Of a stretch of 64,000 bases of DNA, positions 17,046-27,103 are shown in pieces. The position numbers and the translations under genes were made by a program. How positions within the stretch are numbered: position 1 is the stretch's first letter; every line of letters starts with the position of its first letter. The notes under the pieces were generated by a model. That model ran no database searches and was not told the DNA's origin. It worked only from the letters and a program-made list of their open reading frames with translations. The stretch covers positions 1,860,001 to 1,924,000 of the forward strand of contig NZ_CP066129.1 in NCBI RefSeq assembly GCF_019242955.1, read 5' to 3'. The DNA is from Morganella morganii (GTDB lineage: Bacteria; Pseudomonadota; Gammaproteobacteria; Enterobacterales; Enterobacteriaceae).

Positions 17046-18157
17046 CAGTATCAACAATACTAAAAACAGCTTTATCTGCGGGGCTGTTAATGTCCTCGTT
17101 ATATTCTCAGGCGGTTATGGTCACCGATATTACCGGACGTCAGGTTGATGTACCGGATAATGTAAAGCGGATTTTACTGGGTGAGGGAAGAATGATTTAT
17201 CCGCTCGCCATACTGGAAAAAGACGCGCCATTTGAACGGATTGCCGGCTGGCAGGGTGATTTTCGTGATCTGGATGTTCAGGGTTATGCCGCTTTTAAAG
17301 CGGTCTTTTCGCAGGTCGATGCCGTTCCTGTGGTGGGGGGCGGCTCAGAAGATACCTTCAGTATTGAAAAGGCATTAGCATTGCAGCCTGATTTGGTTAT
17401 TTTACCGATGACAGGCGGACACGGACCGGGTGCCGGCAGTGAAGCGGCCAGGTTATTAACATCAGCCGGTATTGCGGTTATTCATGTGGATTTCAGCCGG
17501 CATCCGGTAAAGAATACACAATTAAGTATGCATATTCTCGGGCAGGCTATCGGAAAAACAGCTGAGGCAGAACGGTTTAATCACTATTATCAGCAAAAAA
17601 TGGATGATGTTATTGCCCGTATCCCGGTGAATATTCCGGCAGACAAGAAACCGGTGATTTTTGTGGACTATTTACCCGGTTTACAAGAGTGCTGCGGTTC
17701 ACCCGGCAAAGGCAGTCTGACGGATATGATTAATCTTGCCGGCGGCACGGCGATTGGTGAAACCATTATTCCGGGCGCTATTGGTAAATTAAATCCGGAA
17801 TACATTTTAAGCCGTCATCCGGATGTTTATGTTGCCACTGGTGTCTTTCCCGAAGGGAGCCGCGGCGTGACACTGGGGTATTTTGCAACACCGCAGGCGG
17901 CACAAACCAGTCTGAAAGTAATATCTCAGCGTAGCCCGATCGGTGAATTATCCGCCGTTGAAAAAGGCAGAGTTCATGGTTTATGGCATATTTTCTATGA
18001 TTCGCCGGAGAATATTATTGCACTTCAGGCACTGGCGAAATGGCTGCATCCGGAGCTGTTTTCTGATTTGGATCCTGAAGAGACCCGCAAAGAATTATAT
18101 GAGATGTTTATGCCGATCCCCGCAACCGGTGTATTTTCGGTGACGCTGGAAAAATAA
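17042..18157 (+). CDS. Periplasmic iron-siderophore binding protein (FepB/BtuF fold)
   Basis: 371-residue ABC-type substrate-binding protein. Signal peptide MTVSTILKTALSAGLLMSSL through SQA; the mature part opens MVTDITGRQVDVPDNVKRIL, the classic start of the FepB/FhuD/BtuF class. ALQPDLVILPM and an extra LQECCGSPGKGSL loop are visible. It would capture the ferric siderophore brought in by the receptor upstream. No permease or ATPase gene lies nearby, so it must use a transporter encoded elsewhere or have another role. It overlaps the PepSY gene by four bases. A bidirectional terminator follows. Confidence 0.88.
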   Translation: MTVSTILKTALSAGLLMSSLYSQAVMVTDITGRQVDVPDNVKRILLGEGRMIYPLAILEKDAPFERIAGWQGDFRDLDVQGYAAFKAVFSQVDAVPVVGGGSEDTFSIEKALALQPDLVILPMTGGHGPGAGSEAARLLTSAGIAVIHVDFSRHPVKNTQLSMHILGQAIGKTAEAERFNHYYQQKMDDVIARIPVNIPADKKPVIFVDYLPGLQECCGSPGKGSLTDMINLAGGTAIGETIIPGAIGKLNPEYILSRHPDVYVATGVFPEGSRGVTLGYFATPQAAQTSLKVISQRSPIGELSAVEKGRVHGLWHIFYDSPENIIALQALAKWLHPELFSDLDPEETRKELYEMFMPIPATGVFSVTLEK

Positions 18158-18228
18158 CGGTTATACCCGGCTCCATTCATAATGCTGCCGGAGAACCTGC
18201 GGTTTTAATGGATAAGGGCATAAATAAT

Positions 18229-18264
18229 AACAGGTTCCGGTGATTGAATCCGCCGGAACCTGTT
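18229..18264. terminator. Bidirectional terminator
   Basis: A perfect 12-bp stem (18229-18240 with 18253-18264) between the convergent siderophore cluster and sugar kinase operon. Confidence 0.8.
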
Positions 18265-18269
18265 TATTA

Positions 18270-19904
18270 TCAGACTTCTGACATCAGTTGCCGGTAACGC
18301 TGATCATCATGATACAGCTGATGGAATACGCGGTATTTGGCATCATAAAATTGTTTGATGCTCTCCGTCTGCGGCGTGACCGTTTTGCTGATCCGGCTCA
18401 TCGCCTGCATCGCTTCCGGAATCGAGGCATAGAAGCCCGCCGCTACCGAGCCGAGCATGGCCGATCCCAGCAGAACGGCTTCGCTCTCTTCCGGCAGCAG
18501 CATGGCGCAGCCGGTGGCGTTGGCATGTTCCTGAATAAAGATCGGGTTCTTGGTGCCACCGCCGCATCCCATGATGGTATCAATGGCATATCCGGCTTTA
18601 TTCATCTCTTCAATGATATGACGGGTGCCCAGCGCAATCGCCTGGATGGTCGCCAGATAAATCAGCGCGAGATCATCAAGGGTCTGTGTCATACGCAGAC
18701 CGGTCACCACACCACGCAGGTTCGGGTTCGCCCGCGGTGAGCGGTTGCCGTGGAAATACGGCAGCACATGGATATGCCGTGTCAGCAGGGCGATATCTTC
18801 TTTTGACCCCGCCAGTGCCAGCAGGCGGTCGTTGAGAAGCTGATAAACAGTCTGCTGATTCTGTTCCGCCAGTTTTTTCGCATCACTGTATTGCGGGTGT
18901 GACGTGATCATATGGTCGATCAGCGCACCGGTTGCGGACTGTCCGCCCTCATTAAGCCAGTAGCCCGGAATCATGGCACTGTAATAAGCACCCCAGATAC
19001 CGTCGATAAAGCGGGCATTTTTGGAGACCGCCATATGGCAGGATGAGGTGCCGCCAATCAGCGCCAGCCGGGTATTGAAATCCGGTTGTGCGCCGGTGGC
19101 ATCAGCAGCACCCAGCACACCGATCCCGCCGGCATGGGCATCAATAATCGAGGTGGCAACCGGTGTTCCCGGGATCAGCCCCAAATCGGCGGCTGCATTC
19201 GGTGTCAGGCCGTTACCGACCGGTTCACCCATCGGGCGGATCTCACGGCCGATAATCTGCGCATCGTTTTCCAGCAAATCATCCAGACCAATCTGGCGGA
19301 AGAAATGGGTATCCCAGCGATCTTCATGGCCGAGGTAAGTCCATTTGCACACAGTGGAGCAGAGCGACCGGCTGTTGGTATAAGTGGCTTTCCAGGTCAG
19401 AAAATCAGGCAGATCAAAGAAATAACCGGCTTTCGCCCAGGTGGTCGGCATGTTCTGCTTAAGCCATAACAGTTTCGGTGTTTCCATCTCCGGTGAGATG
19501 CGGTTGCCGACATACGCCAGCACCGGGTGTTTGGTATCATTAATCCGCTGTGCCTGACTGATAGCACGGTGATCCATCCACATAATAATGTTCTGCTCGC
19601 TGCGTCCGGTCGGACTGACGGTCAGCGGCTGACCCTGTTTATCCAGTACCACCAGGGAGCAGGTGGCATCAAAACCAAGGCCTTTGACCTGAATCGGATC
19701 AATACGCGCCTGTGCCACGGCATCTTTTACCGCGAGACACACACTGCGCCAGATATCATCGGAGGATTGCTCCACATAATCCGCCTGCGGCTTAAACTGA
19801 CGGATATCCCGCTTTGCTTCGCCTTTTTTGCGTCCGGCTGCATCAAAAACCCCGGCCCGGGCGCTGCCGCTCCCGACATCCACACCAATAAAATAGACAC
19901 TCAT
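18270..19904 (-). CDS. FGGY-family carbohydrate kinase
   Basis: 544-residue cytoplasmic sugar kinase. N-terminal phosphate motif [15 protein letters not shown] (residues about 6-20), ATP-domain segments [10 protein letters not shown] and [20 protein letters not shown], and the final [14 protein letters not shown]. The GGGTKN and IMWMDHRA blocks recall the YpCarbK/D-ribulose kinase branch of FGGY rather than xylulokinase; the substrate is not certain. ATG 19904 has GGAG 6 nt upstream; the longer frame to 19967 adds an unlikely leader. It is last in the operon after the ABC genes, so it should phosphorylate the imported sugar. A terminator follows. Confidence 0.88.
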   Translation of the reverse strand: MSVYFIGVDVGSGSARAGVFDAAGRKKGEAKRDIRQFKPQADYVEQSSDDIWRSVCLAVKDAVAQARIDPIQVKGLGFDATCSLVVLDKQGQPLTVSPTGRSEQNIIMWMDHRAISQAQRINDTKHPVLAYVGNRISPEMETPKLLWLKQNMPTTWAKAGYFFDLPDFLTWKATYTNSRSLCSTVCKWTYLGHEDRWDTHFFRQIGLDDLLENDAQIIGREIRPMGEPVGNGLTPNAAADLGLIPGTPVATSIIDAHAGGIGVLGAADATGAQPDFNTRLALIGGTSSCHMAVSKNARFIDGIWGAYYSAMIPGYWLNEGGQSATGALIDHMITSHPQYSDAKKLAEQNQQTVYQLLNDRLLALAGSKEDIALLTRHIHVLPYFHGNRSPRANPNLRGVVTGLRMTQTLDDLALIYLATIQAIALGTRHIIEEMNKAGYAIDTIMGCGGGTKNPIFIQEHANATGCAMLLPEESEAVLLGSAMLGSVAAGFYASIPEAMQAMSRISKTVTPQTESIKQFYDAKYRVFHQLYHDDQRYRQLMSEV

Positions 19905-19915
19905 AATCCGCTCCC

Positions 19916-20866
19916 TTATGACCGGGCTTTCTGCAATGCAATAAATAAGATAAGAATACCGCCCCACAACGCCATGATGAGGTAACTGCTGACACCCAGC
20001 AGGTTCAGGCCGCTTTCCAGCATCTGTAAGACAAACAGAGCAAGCACAATACCGATAATGCGCCCGAAACCACCGTCAGGGTTCACGCCGCCGAGCACGG
20101 AAGCCAGAATGGCGATCAGCAGATAAGATTCCCCGTATCCCGCTTTGGCGGAGTTAAACTTGGCCATCATAATAATCGCGGCCACCCAGCACAGGACAGA
20201 CGAAATCACATACACGGCCATCGTCGCTTTCTGTGTGTTCAGGCCGGAAAAGCGCGTTGCTTTCTCATTGGAACCCATCAGATAAACGGTACGGCCGAGC
20301 GGCGTGTACTCCAGCAGTCCCCACAGCAGGAACGCAAACAGCAGGAACAGGATCAGCGGCATCGGAATACCGAGCAGCGTACCGTTGCCCAGCCACAGTA
20401 ATGACGGCGGGAAACCGGAGATCACCGTACCGCCGGAAATCAGCACATTCAGACCGTTGATTAAGGTCATCATCCCGAGCGTGGCGAGGATCGGAGACAC
20501 CCCGACAAACGCAATCAGGAAACCGTTAATCAGCCCGATAATCACAGCTGTGACCAGACCGGCCAGCAGGGCAGGCAGTAACATGGCACCGTCGCCCGGG
20601 CTCATCGCCATCACACTCGCCATCACCAGTCCGCAGGCATTCGTCGTGGCGATAATGGACAGGTTGATCCCGCCGGTCAGCATACAGACTGACATCGCCA
20701 GCGCCAGCATACCGAGCAGCGGCATCTGAGAGGTCATCGACTGGAAGTTGGAGACAGAGAAAAACGCACCTGCATTAAACATCCCCTGCAACAGCAGGAT
20801 AGCGGCCATAATCACCAGCAGGTAAATAATGTTGCGGTCACTCCGCAGATTCAGCATTGACATCAT
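19916..20866 (-). CDS. Sugar ABC transporter permease 2
   Basis: 316-residue inner-membrane permease of the AraH/RhaQ (BPD_transp_2) type with about ten hydrophobic segments. [22 protein letters not shown] and [23 protein letters not shown] are family motifs. It pairs with the upstream permease to form a heterodimeric channel. GGAGG precedes ATG 20866, which overlaps the stop of the previous gene (ATGA). The kinase follows 11 bp later. Confidence 0.9.
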   Translation of the reverse strand: MMSMLNLRSDRNIIYLLVIMAAILLLQGMFNAGAFFSVSNFQSMTSQMPLLGMLALAMSVCMLTGGINLSIIATTNACGLVMASVMAMSPGDGAMLLPALLAGLVTAVIIGLINGFLIAFVGVSPILATLGMMTLINGLNVLISGGTVISGFPPSLLWLGNGTLLGIPMPLILFLLFAFLLWGLLEYTPLGRTVYLMGSNEKATRFSGLNTQKATMAVYVISSVLCWVAAIIMMAKFNSAKAGYGESYLLIAILASVLGGVNPDGGFGRIIGIVLALFVLQMLESGLNLLGVSSYLIMALWGGILILFIALQKARS

Positions 20867-21858
20867 GACAGATGACCTCCGGCAGCAGCACGGCGTTTTT
20901 CGTTATACGCGGTGAAACTGATACTGATAACAATGATTAGCCCGGTCAGCACGGTGTGCCAGTAAGACGGTACACCGGCCAGGGTCAGGCCGTTTTTGAC
21001 AATCGCCAGCAGGGCAACCCCGAGGATAACCCCGGTAAGCGTACCTTTGCCGCCGGTCATGCTGACACCGCCTAATACCACGGCTGCCAGCACGGTCAGT
21101 TCAAATCCCATCAGGGCATTCGGTGCCACAGACTGGGTGATTTGTGTCTGTACCACAGAGGCGATCCCCGCCAGGGCACCCATATAGCCGTAAACAAACA
21201 GCATCACGCCCAGAATACTGATACCCACGCGCTTCGCGGCATCCGCATTACCGCCGACCGCATAAATCTGACGGCCGACACGGGTTTTGCTCATCAGAAA
21301 ACCGGTGAAAATAACCACCGCAATCAGTGTCAGGATCGGCAGGGAAAGGCCGTAGTCATAACCGTCGCTGCCGGTAAATGACATCACCTCAACGCCATCC
21401 ATAAACCACTCCGGGAAGCCGTACAGCCATTCACCGTTGGTGAAATAGATCAGCAGACCGAAAAAGACGTTCAGGGTGGAGATGGTGATAATAATAGACG
21501 GTACTTTCAGACGGTAAATCAGCAGGGCGTTGATCAGCCCCAGCAGTAAACCCACAACAGCCGCGATAGCAAAGGCGATAAAGAAATTACCGCCCTGTGA
21601 CAGCACATACGTTGCCATCACATACTGTGCGGTTGCCGCCGTGGCCGGGAAGGAGATATCAATCCCGCCGGAGACCAGCACCACAAACAGACCACAGGCC
21701 ATAATCGCCAGGATAGCGGTGCTGGTGGTCATATCAAACACATTTCCCAATGTCATAAAATCTTCATTGGTGACACTGAGAAACACACTGAGCAGCACAA
21801 TTAATACCGCCAGCCAGAACTCATGATGCGCAAACAGATGACGACATGACTTAAGCAT
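20863..21858 (-). CDS. Sugar ABC transporter permease 1
   Basis: 331-residue inner-membrane permease of the same family as its neighbour. Motifs: GLFVVLVSGGIDISFPATAATA, AVGGNADAAKRVGISI (coupling loop) and VLAAVVLGGVSMTGGKGTLTG. It overlaps the ATPase gene by 8 bp, so translation is coupled. Having two different permeases matches Lsr-type or Rha-type importers rather than the single-permease ribose system. Confidence 0.9.
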   Translation of the reverse strand: MLKSCRHLFAHHEFWLAVLIVLLSVFLSVTNEDFMTLGNVFDMTTSTAILAIMACGLFVVLVSGGIDISFPATAATAQYVMATYVLSQGGNFFIAFAIAAVVGLLLGLINALLIYRLKVPSIIITISTLNVFFGLLIYFTNGEWLYGFPEWFMDGVEVMSFTGSDGYDYGLSLPILTLIAVVIFTGFLMSKTRVGRQIYAVGGNADAAKRVGISILGVMLFVYGYMGALAGIASVVQTQITQSVAPNALMGFELTVLAAVVLGGVSMTGGKGTLTGVILGVALLAIVKNGLTLAGVPSYWHTVLTGLIIVISISFTAYNEKRRAAAGGHLS

Positions 21859-23344
21859 TAACCGCCTCCGTAATTGCCTGCTCCGTTGTTGTTAACGGAT
21901 TGAACTCATGGGTAAAACGACCTTCTTTCATCACAATGACCCGGTGACTGTTATAGAATACTTCAGGAATTTCATCACTGATCATCAGAATTGCCATGCC
22001 TTCGGCGGCCAGCATTCTGATGATCTGATAAATACTCTCTTTATTGGCGACATCAACGCCGACTGTCGGGGAATCGAGGATCAGAATGTCCGGTTTCGCC
22101 GCTATCCATTTGGCGATAGCGATACGCTGGGCGTTCCCGCCGGACAGACTGGTAACCGGCAGCGCCGGATCGGACACTTTTATCTGCAGTGCCTCAATCA
22201 GCTTACTGACCAGGTCATGCGCCCGGGTATGGTCGAGCAGTCCGCCTTTGCGGGTCAGACGCGGCAGCACCACCGAGGTGGTGTTGTCGTGAATGGACTG
22301 CTCCATCACCAGTCCGGTGCTCATGCGGTCTTCCGATACATAGCCGATGCCGTGATTAATCGCATCCCGGTTGGAGTGCAGCTGAACCGGTGAACCGTTG
22401 ATCAGCAGGGTGCCGCTGTCCGGTTTCGTCATGCCGAACAGTGACAGACACAACTCTGTGCGTCCGGAACCGAGCAGCCCGGTAATGCTGACCACTTCGC
22501 CGGCATGCAGCTTCAGGTCAATATCATAAAATTGATGTTGCTTTGTCAGTTTCTCTGCGCTGAGACGTAAGAGTCCCCCGGTGTTGTACGCAGAAAGTGG
22601 TGTGAACTCGAAACGCTGACCTGTCATAAGATACGCCAGCTCATCACTGTTCATCTTATCCGCGTCATACGTTCCGATCAGTTTTCCGTCACGGATCACG
22701 GAGATCCGGTCGGAAATTTCCATCACTTCATCGAGCTTATGGCTGACAAACACCACCGTGACGCCGTTTGCTTTCAAATCAGCGACCACGCGGATCAGCT
22801 GATTGACTTCACTGCGCGTCAGTGAGGCTGTCGGTTCATCCATAATCACCAGCCGGGCATCATTTGCCATCGCGCGGCAGATAGCGACCAGCTGACATTC
22901 AGCAATGGAAAGTTGTTCAACACGTTTATGCAGGGGCAGGGACAAGCCAATTCGGCTGATAATTTCCTGCGCCTGTTTCATCTGGCGGCGGCGGTTGGCC
23001 AGCCCCTTGTACCACCTGACATGTTCCTGAATCACAATATTTTCAGCAACGGTCAGGTTAGGAAAGAGCGAGAGATCCTGGTAAATCACCTGAATACCCT
23101 GCTCAATAGATTGCTGCGGGTTTAACCTGCTGTAGCTCTGCCCGTTAATAATAATTTCCGCGCCCTTTTCCGGCGGATGAACACCGGAGATCACCTTGAA
23201 TAAGGTACTTTTGCCGCAGCCATTCTTGCCGGCGAGACAATGAACCTCACCCCGGTTAAACGTCAGATTTATATTATCGAGTGCAATGACGGAGCCGAAG
23301 TGTTTGGAAACCTGTTTTAAGGTAATCAGTGCGTCTTTTGACAT
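21851..23344 (-). CDS. Sugar ABC transporter ATPase with two nucleotide-binding domains
   Basis: 497-residue RbsA-like fusion of two ATPase domains. NBD1: Walker A AGKNGCGKSTLF, signature LSIAECQLVAI, Walker B LVIMDEPTASLT. NBD2: GLLGSGRTELCLSLFG (altered P-loop, usual in this family), signature LSGGNAQRIAIAKW and LILDSPTVGVDVANK, in which the catalytic Glu is Ser. So NBD1 probably does most of the hydrolysis. ATG 23344 fits family N termini (MSKDALITLKQVSKHFG); an ATG at 23356 would add four residues. A stable hairpin separates it from the binding-protein gene. Confidence 0.9.
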   Translation of the reverse strand: MSKDALITLKQVSKHFGSVIALDNINLTFNRGEVHCLAGKNGCGKSTLFKVISGVHPPEKGAEIIINGQSYSRLNPQQSIEQGIQVIYQDLSLFPNLTVAENIVIQEHVRWYKGLANRRRQMKQAQEIISRIGLSLPLHKRVEQLSIAECQLVAICRAMANDARLVIMDEPTASLTRSEVNQLIRVVADLKANGVTVVFVSHKLDEVMEISDRISVIRDGKLIGTYDADKMNSDELAYLMTGQRFEFTPLSAYNTGGLLRLSAEKLTKQHQFYDIDLKLHAGEVVSITGLLGSGRTELCLSLFGMTKPDSGTLLINGSPVQLHSNRDAINHGIGYVSEDRMSTGLVMEQSIHDNTTSVVLPRLTRKGGLLDHTRAHDLVSKLIEALQIKVSDPALPVTSLSGGNAQRIAIAKWIAAKPDILILDSPTVGVDVANKESIYQIIRMLAAEGMAILMISDEIPEVFYNSHRVIVMKEGRFTHEFNPLTTTEQAITEAVNA

Positions 23345-23360
23345 ATACCAGCCCATAACA

Positions 23361-23380
23361 GGGCAGCACGTATGCTGCCC
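23361..23380 (-). other. Intercistronic stem-loop between binding protein and ATPase genes
   Basis: A perfect 8-bp GC-rich stem (23361-23368 with 23373-23380), loop of four, in the 48-bp gap. On the minus (coding) strand no T run follows. So it is likelier to protect the upstream mRNA, as in other binding-protein operons, than to terminate. A T run follows only on the plus strand. Confidence 0.6.
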
Positions 23381-23404
23381 TTTTTAACAAAAAATAGAGA
23401 AGGA

Positions 23405-24379
23405 TCAGAAACCGAGCGAGGTGGCGTTATTGCCGTCAACTTCCAGGATTTTATTGAATTTAATCACCTGTTTCTGAGTATCGATTTCGGCTTTACCCAG
23501 ATCTTTGACTTCCACTCCATCGGCGACTTTCTTGCCGTCCAGTATATCTTTGGAGACCGACACCAGTGCGTAACCCGCATCAGCCGGGTTCCACAGGTAA
23601 CCTTTCTTGATTTCGCCGCCTTTCAGGTATGGTGCAGCCTGGGCCGGCATCAGGATACCTGCGGTGCTGATTTTATTTTTCGCACGTTTTTTCTTGATGG
23701 CCTCACCGGCACCAATCAGACCCAGCGAACCGTAAGAGACAATCCCTTTCATTTCAGGATGGGCTTTCATCAGATCATTGGTTGCCGCGAAAGAGGCATC
23801 AATGCTTTCGGCAACCGGCATACGGCTGGTCACTTCAAACATTTCCGGATAGGTTTTTTTCTGATACTCAACCGCCAGATTCGCCCAGTTATTGTGCAGA
23901 GGCACCGTCAGGGAACCGACATAAATCACATAGCCGCCTTTGCCGCCCATGTTTTTCGCCAGCTCATCCATTGTGGCTTTGGCATAAGCATCGTTATCGA
24001 TAGTTTCGATATCCCAGTCAGCGTTATGACCGTCCGGCGCTTCGTGAGTCAGCACCACAATGCCTTGTTCACGGGCTTTCTTAAAGACCGGCTCAAGAAC
24101 AGTTACATCGTTCGGAACAACGGTAATCGCATCAACTTTCTTGGCAATCAGGTCTTCAATAATTTTTACCTGCTGAGCCGGGTCCGGCGTGGAAGGGCCG
24201 ACCTGATACGCATTGACGCCCAGATCTTTTGCCGCCTGCTGAACCCCTTTATCCATCTGGTTAAACCATGGAATCCCGGAGACTTTGACGACGTTGACGA
24301 TTTCGTATTCTTTTGCCATGACGCTGGCAGAGAAAAGCGCAACAGATAATGCAGCGACTTTAAAAAATGATTTCTTCAT
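23405..24379 (-). CDS. Periplasmic sugar-binding protein (LsrB/RhaS-like)
   Basis: 324 residues. Signal peptide MKKSFFKVAALSVALFSASV through MA, then the type I periplasmic-binding fold: YEIVNVVKVSGIPWFNQMDKG, DPAQQVKIIEDLIAKKVDAI and VVLTHEAPDG. It delivers sugar to the two permeases downstream. The relation to LsrB (AI-2) and RhaS binding proteins is visible but does not fix the ligand, and no lsrK, lsrR or lsrFG genes are here. The kinase in the operon suggests a pentose or ketose. Ribosome site GGGTT lies before ATG. First gene of the operon. Confidence 0.9.
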   Translation of the reverse strand: MKKSFFKVAALSVALFSASVMAKEYEIVNVVKVSGIPWFNQMDKGVQQAAKDLGVNAYQVGPSTPDPAQQVKIIEDLIAKKVDAITVVPNDVTVLEPVFKKAREQGIVVLTHEAPDGHNADWDIETIDNDAYAKATMDELAKNMGGKGGYVIYVGSLTVPLHNNWANLAVEYQKKTYPEMFEVTSRMPVAESIDASFAATNDLMKAHPEMKGIVSYGSLGLIGAGEAIKKKRAKNKISTAGILMPAQAAPYLKGGEIKKGYLWNPADAGYALVSVSKDILDGKKVADGVEVKDLGKAEIDTQKQVIKFNKILEVDGNNATSLGF

Positions 24380-24879
24380 CGGTAATAACCCTTTTTATAT
24401 GGATACAGAGAGTGTTGCAGGGAGACCAAATAGAAGCCTGACTATAGGAGCCGGGATAATAAAAAGGGGGAGTAGACGCTAAAAATGTGATCTGCGCCCA
24501 TTATTGATATCATAATGTTACAGAATTAATAATAAATTGTTTAATTAATATTTTTATGTAATTTAATTACGTATCATCGCATCAAAATAACATTAAATTA
24601 ACAAAATAAGCCGCAATTAGTAACAGTAATTGTGTTTTATTCTTACCGCTATAAAATCATTCTTATTGACATTTGTTAAATCACTAATGACTTTCGATAA
24701 AATCGGGCTGAACCGATTGTTTTGAATGTAACAATAGTATTTGTTTCATTTTAATGTGACAGGTATCACATAATAAAAGTGATAACCCCTTTTATTTGTG
24801 AAATAAAAAAACAAAAATAAGACGTTTTTTTGTTTGTTATTTGATTTATAAGCTATTTTTATTTATGAATAAAACCGTA
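24380..24879. promoter_or_regulatory. 500-bp A/T-rich regulatory region of the sugar operon
   Basis: No gene found. On the minus strand TATAGT (24441-24446) is a -10 candidate without a good -35. A CRP half-site (TGTGATCT, 24486-24493) is centred about 60 bp from the implied start, close to the class I position. A complete CRP core TGTGA-N6-TCACA lies at 24755-24770, too far (about 330 bp) to act simply. CRP control of a sugar operon is expected; these assignments are inference. Confidence 0.5.
24755..24770. promoter_or_regulatory. CRP-binding site core
   Basis: TGTGA, six bases, TCACA: a perfect CRP core in A/T-rich flanks. It lies 376 bp upstream of the binding-protein gene and downstream of the YbaK-type gene. 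It may serve a distal promoter or looping. Confidence 0.5.
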
Positions 24880-25371
24880 TCACAGAATAAAGCTGAATTC
24901 CTGTGGTTTCACAATCGTCCGGTAATCATCCGCATTCAGAACAATGGTTTCTGTCAGTGTACCGGCATTAAAGGCGATATCGGTATAACGCTCAAACAGT
25001 ACCGGGTCAATCACCAGTTCCAGATCCGGATTAAAGGTAAACGGTGCGAGTGCACCCGGAACGCAGTCAGTTAATGTCTTTACCTGTTCAGCGGTGGCAA
25101 AAGAGATCTTTTTACCACCGAAAAAACCAGCCAGTTTTTCGCTGTTAATTTTTTCATCTCCGGGTAATATCGCCAGCACATTTTTCTTCACACCATTACC
25201 TTTCACCTTCAGTACCACGGCTTTGGAACATTGTCCCAGTTCAACGCCGCGTACCTGAGCGACCTCATCAGAGGTAAACCCGAGAGCATCGTGACTCATT
25301 ATTTCATAACGGGCGTGGTGGTTATCGAGAAGGGCGGTGATTTTACGGAGGATACTATCAGATGAAGACAT
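24880..25371 (-). CDS. YbaK/EbsC-family aminoacyl-tRNA deacylase
   Basis: 163-residue cytoplasmic protein with the YbaK/ProRS-editing fold: YEIMSHDALGFTSDEVAQVRG, SKAVVLKVKGN, AILPGDEKINSEKLAGFFGG and DCVPGALAPFTFNPDLELVID with the conserved GA(L/V)xPF motif. Relatives clear mischarged tRNAs such as Ala- or Cys-tRNA-Pro. It is shorter and different from E. coli YbaK itself, so the substrate is unknown. No clear terminator follows, and it probably has its own promoter. Confidence 0.85.
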   Translation of the reverse strand: MSSSDSILRKITALLDNHHARYEIMSHDALGFTSDEVAQVRGVELGQCSKAVVLKVKGNGVKKNVLAILPGDEKINSEKLAGFFGGKKISFATAEQVKTLTDCVPGALAPFTFNPDLELVIDPVLFERYTDIAFNAGTLTETIVLNADDYRTIVKPQEFSFIL

Positions 25372-25462
25372 ACGGCTTTCCCTGTTTCTTATTTTGACTA
25401 CCGATCACGGTAATCAAAAACACAGGGAAAACCAATGCGTTTGCGCTGAGAATGTGACGGGG

Positions 25463-26930
25463 CTACGGCCAGTTACGCCAGAAACTGACCGATAACAGCA
25501 CCAGCAGGGTATATATCTCCAGACGGCCTAATAACATGGCGAAGCAGAGCAGATATTTTGCCGCCGGGGAGATCTCCCCGAACCCGGGCGCCGTTAATCC
25601 GAATCCCAGCCCCATATTATTAATACAGGCCGCCACACTGGCAAACGAGGTCATTAAATCGTACCCCATCAGGTTAAGACACCAGATAAAAAAGCAGGTA
25701 CTGATAATATAAAGGAAGAAAAAACTCAGCACGGAGTTAATCAGCCGGTGCTGAACAACCGTATCACCAACCTTTATCAGTGTTTGTGCCCGCGGATGGA
25801 TAAGAGAATAGACTTCCCGCCAGCTTTGTTTGGAGAGAATTAAAAAACGGATCGCTTTTATCCCGCCGCAGGTGGAACCGACACAACCGCCGAAAAAGCT
25901 GGCAAACAGCAGGAGAACAATAATATGAGACGGCCATTGTGCATAATCACCGGTGGCCAGTCCGTTATCCGTCAGCATGGAACTGGTCAGAAAAAAGGCA
26001 TGTACAAAAGACTCTTCCGCGGAAGAATACATATTTGCCCGCCAGACCTCAAAAAAGACCAGGGCGATAATAAAGGCGGCCACTGCAAAATAAAACCGTA
26101 ATTCCGTATTACTGAATAAGGGCTTCAGGCTGCGTTTTGCCAGCGCGACGAAATAGAGGGTAAAGTTGACGGCGGATAATAATGAAAACGCACCTGCCAC
26201 CAGCTCAATCGCAGAACTGTTAAAATAACCGATACTTTCACTGTAAGTGGAAAACCCGCCGAGCGACACCGTCGAAAGTCCGTGACATAATGCGTCAAAC
26301 CATGACATTCCGGCCAGTTTAAACGCAACCGTACAGAGAAATCCCAGTAATAAATAGGTAAACCACAAATTACGGGCTGAACTGGCCAGGCGCGGGGTTA
26401 ATTTTTCATCCTTAAACGGACCGGGCATTTCTGACTGATATAAGCGCATTCCGCCGATACCCAGCAACGGGAATATCGCCACCGCCAGAACAATAACACC
26501 GAGTCCGCCGATAAAATTGAGCTGGGCACGGTAATATAAAACGGAACGGGGTAAATCCGTCACATTATGGAAGACCGAAGCTCCGGTAGTGGTAATCCCG
26601 GAAACGCCCTCAAATAAGGCATCTTCAAATGCCATGTTCAGGTGATCATCCAGCCAGAACGGCATCGCGCTGATGATGGAAAATAACAGCCAGAAGACAG
26701 CAATAACCAGGAAGCCATCCCGCGTCTGTAATTGCAGTCCGCTTGTTTTACTGCGGTACCAGCAGATTAATCCTGCGGGAAAAAAAAATCAGGAAGCTGC
26801 CGGCAAACGCAAAAAAGCTCTGTTCCTGCGCAATAAGTGCAACCAGCATCGGTAACAACAGCGTCAGGCTGTAAATCACTATCAAAAAACTGCTCAGATG
26901 GATAATGACTCGGGAACGGGTTGATATCAC
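25463..26930 (-). pseudogene. TrkH/TrkG-family potassium transporter, frameshifted in a T9 run
   Basis: The product is a TrkH-type potassium channel-transporter subunit of the inner membrane. Frame one (from GTG 26930) gives the first helices, ending FAFAGSFLIFF at a run of nine T on the coding strand (26780-26788). Frame two resumes in homology with GLICWYRSKTSGLQLQTRDG and continues to the stop, including filter loops SGITTTGAS, STVSLGGFS, DNGLATGD and NNMGLGFG. Eight Ts would give one 488-aa protein (E. coli TrkH has 483). So this is a +1 homopolymer shift: sequencing error, recent mutation or slippage site. It would be a second Trk channel; trkH is normally beside fadBA. GGTGG precedes the GTG. 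Confidence 0.85.
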
Positions 26931-27041
26931 AGGATGACCACCGGCTTTTCTAAAATAAACAGCAGATAATACGAAATAGTTGATAGTGAACTGATTGCCG
27001 CTGATTGTAAATTGTTTTCAGCTGAACAGAGCAGCAGGATC

Positions 27042-27071
27042 AAAAAAGGCGGCAGATCCGGCTGCCGCCTT
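27042..27071 (-). terminator. Terminator of the yedE operon
   Basis: A perfect 10-bp stem (27046-27055 with 27062-27071) and six Ts on the minus strand, 33 bp after the small DUF3343-like gene. Confidence 0.9.
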
Positions 27072-27103
27072 GCCATCCATATCATAATACAGCAAAGACG
27101 ATC

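Noticed and set aside
23372-24349. 325-codon plus-strand ORF opposite the sugar-binding protein
   Set aside because: Antisense shadow of a strongly supported gene; Phe/His/Arg-rich composition typical of a complementary frame.
18270-24379. Complete lsr (AI-2) operon
   Set aside because: Binding protein and permeases are related, but no lsrK, lsrR, lsrF or lsrG; the kinase belongs to another FGGY branch.
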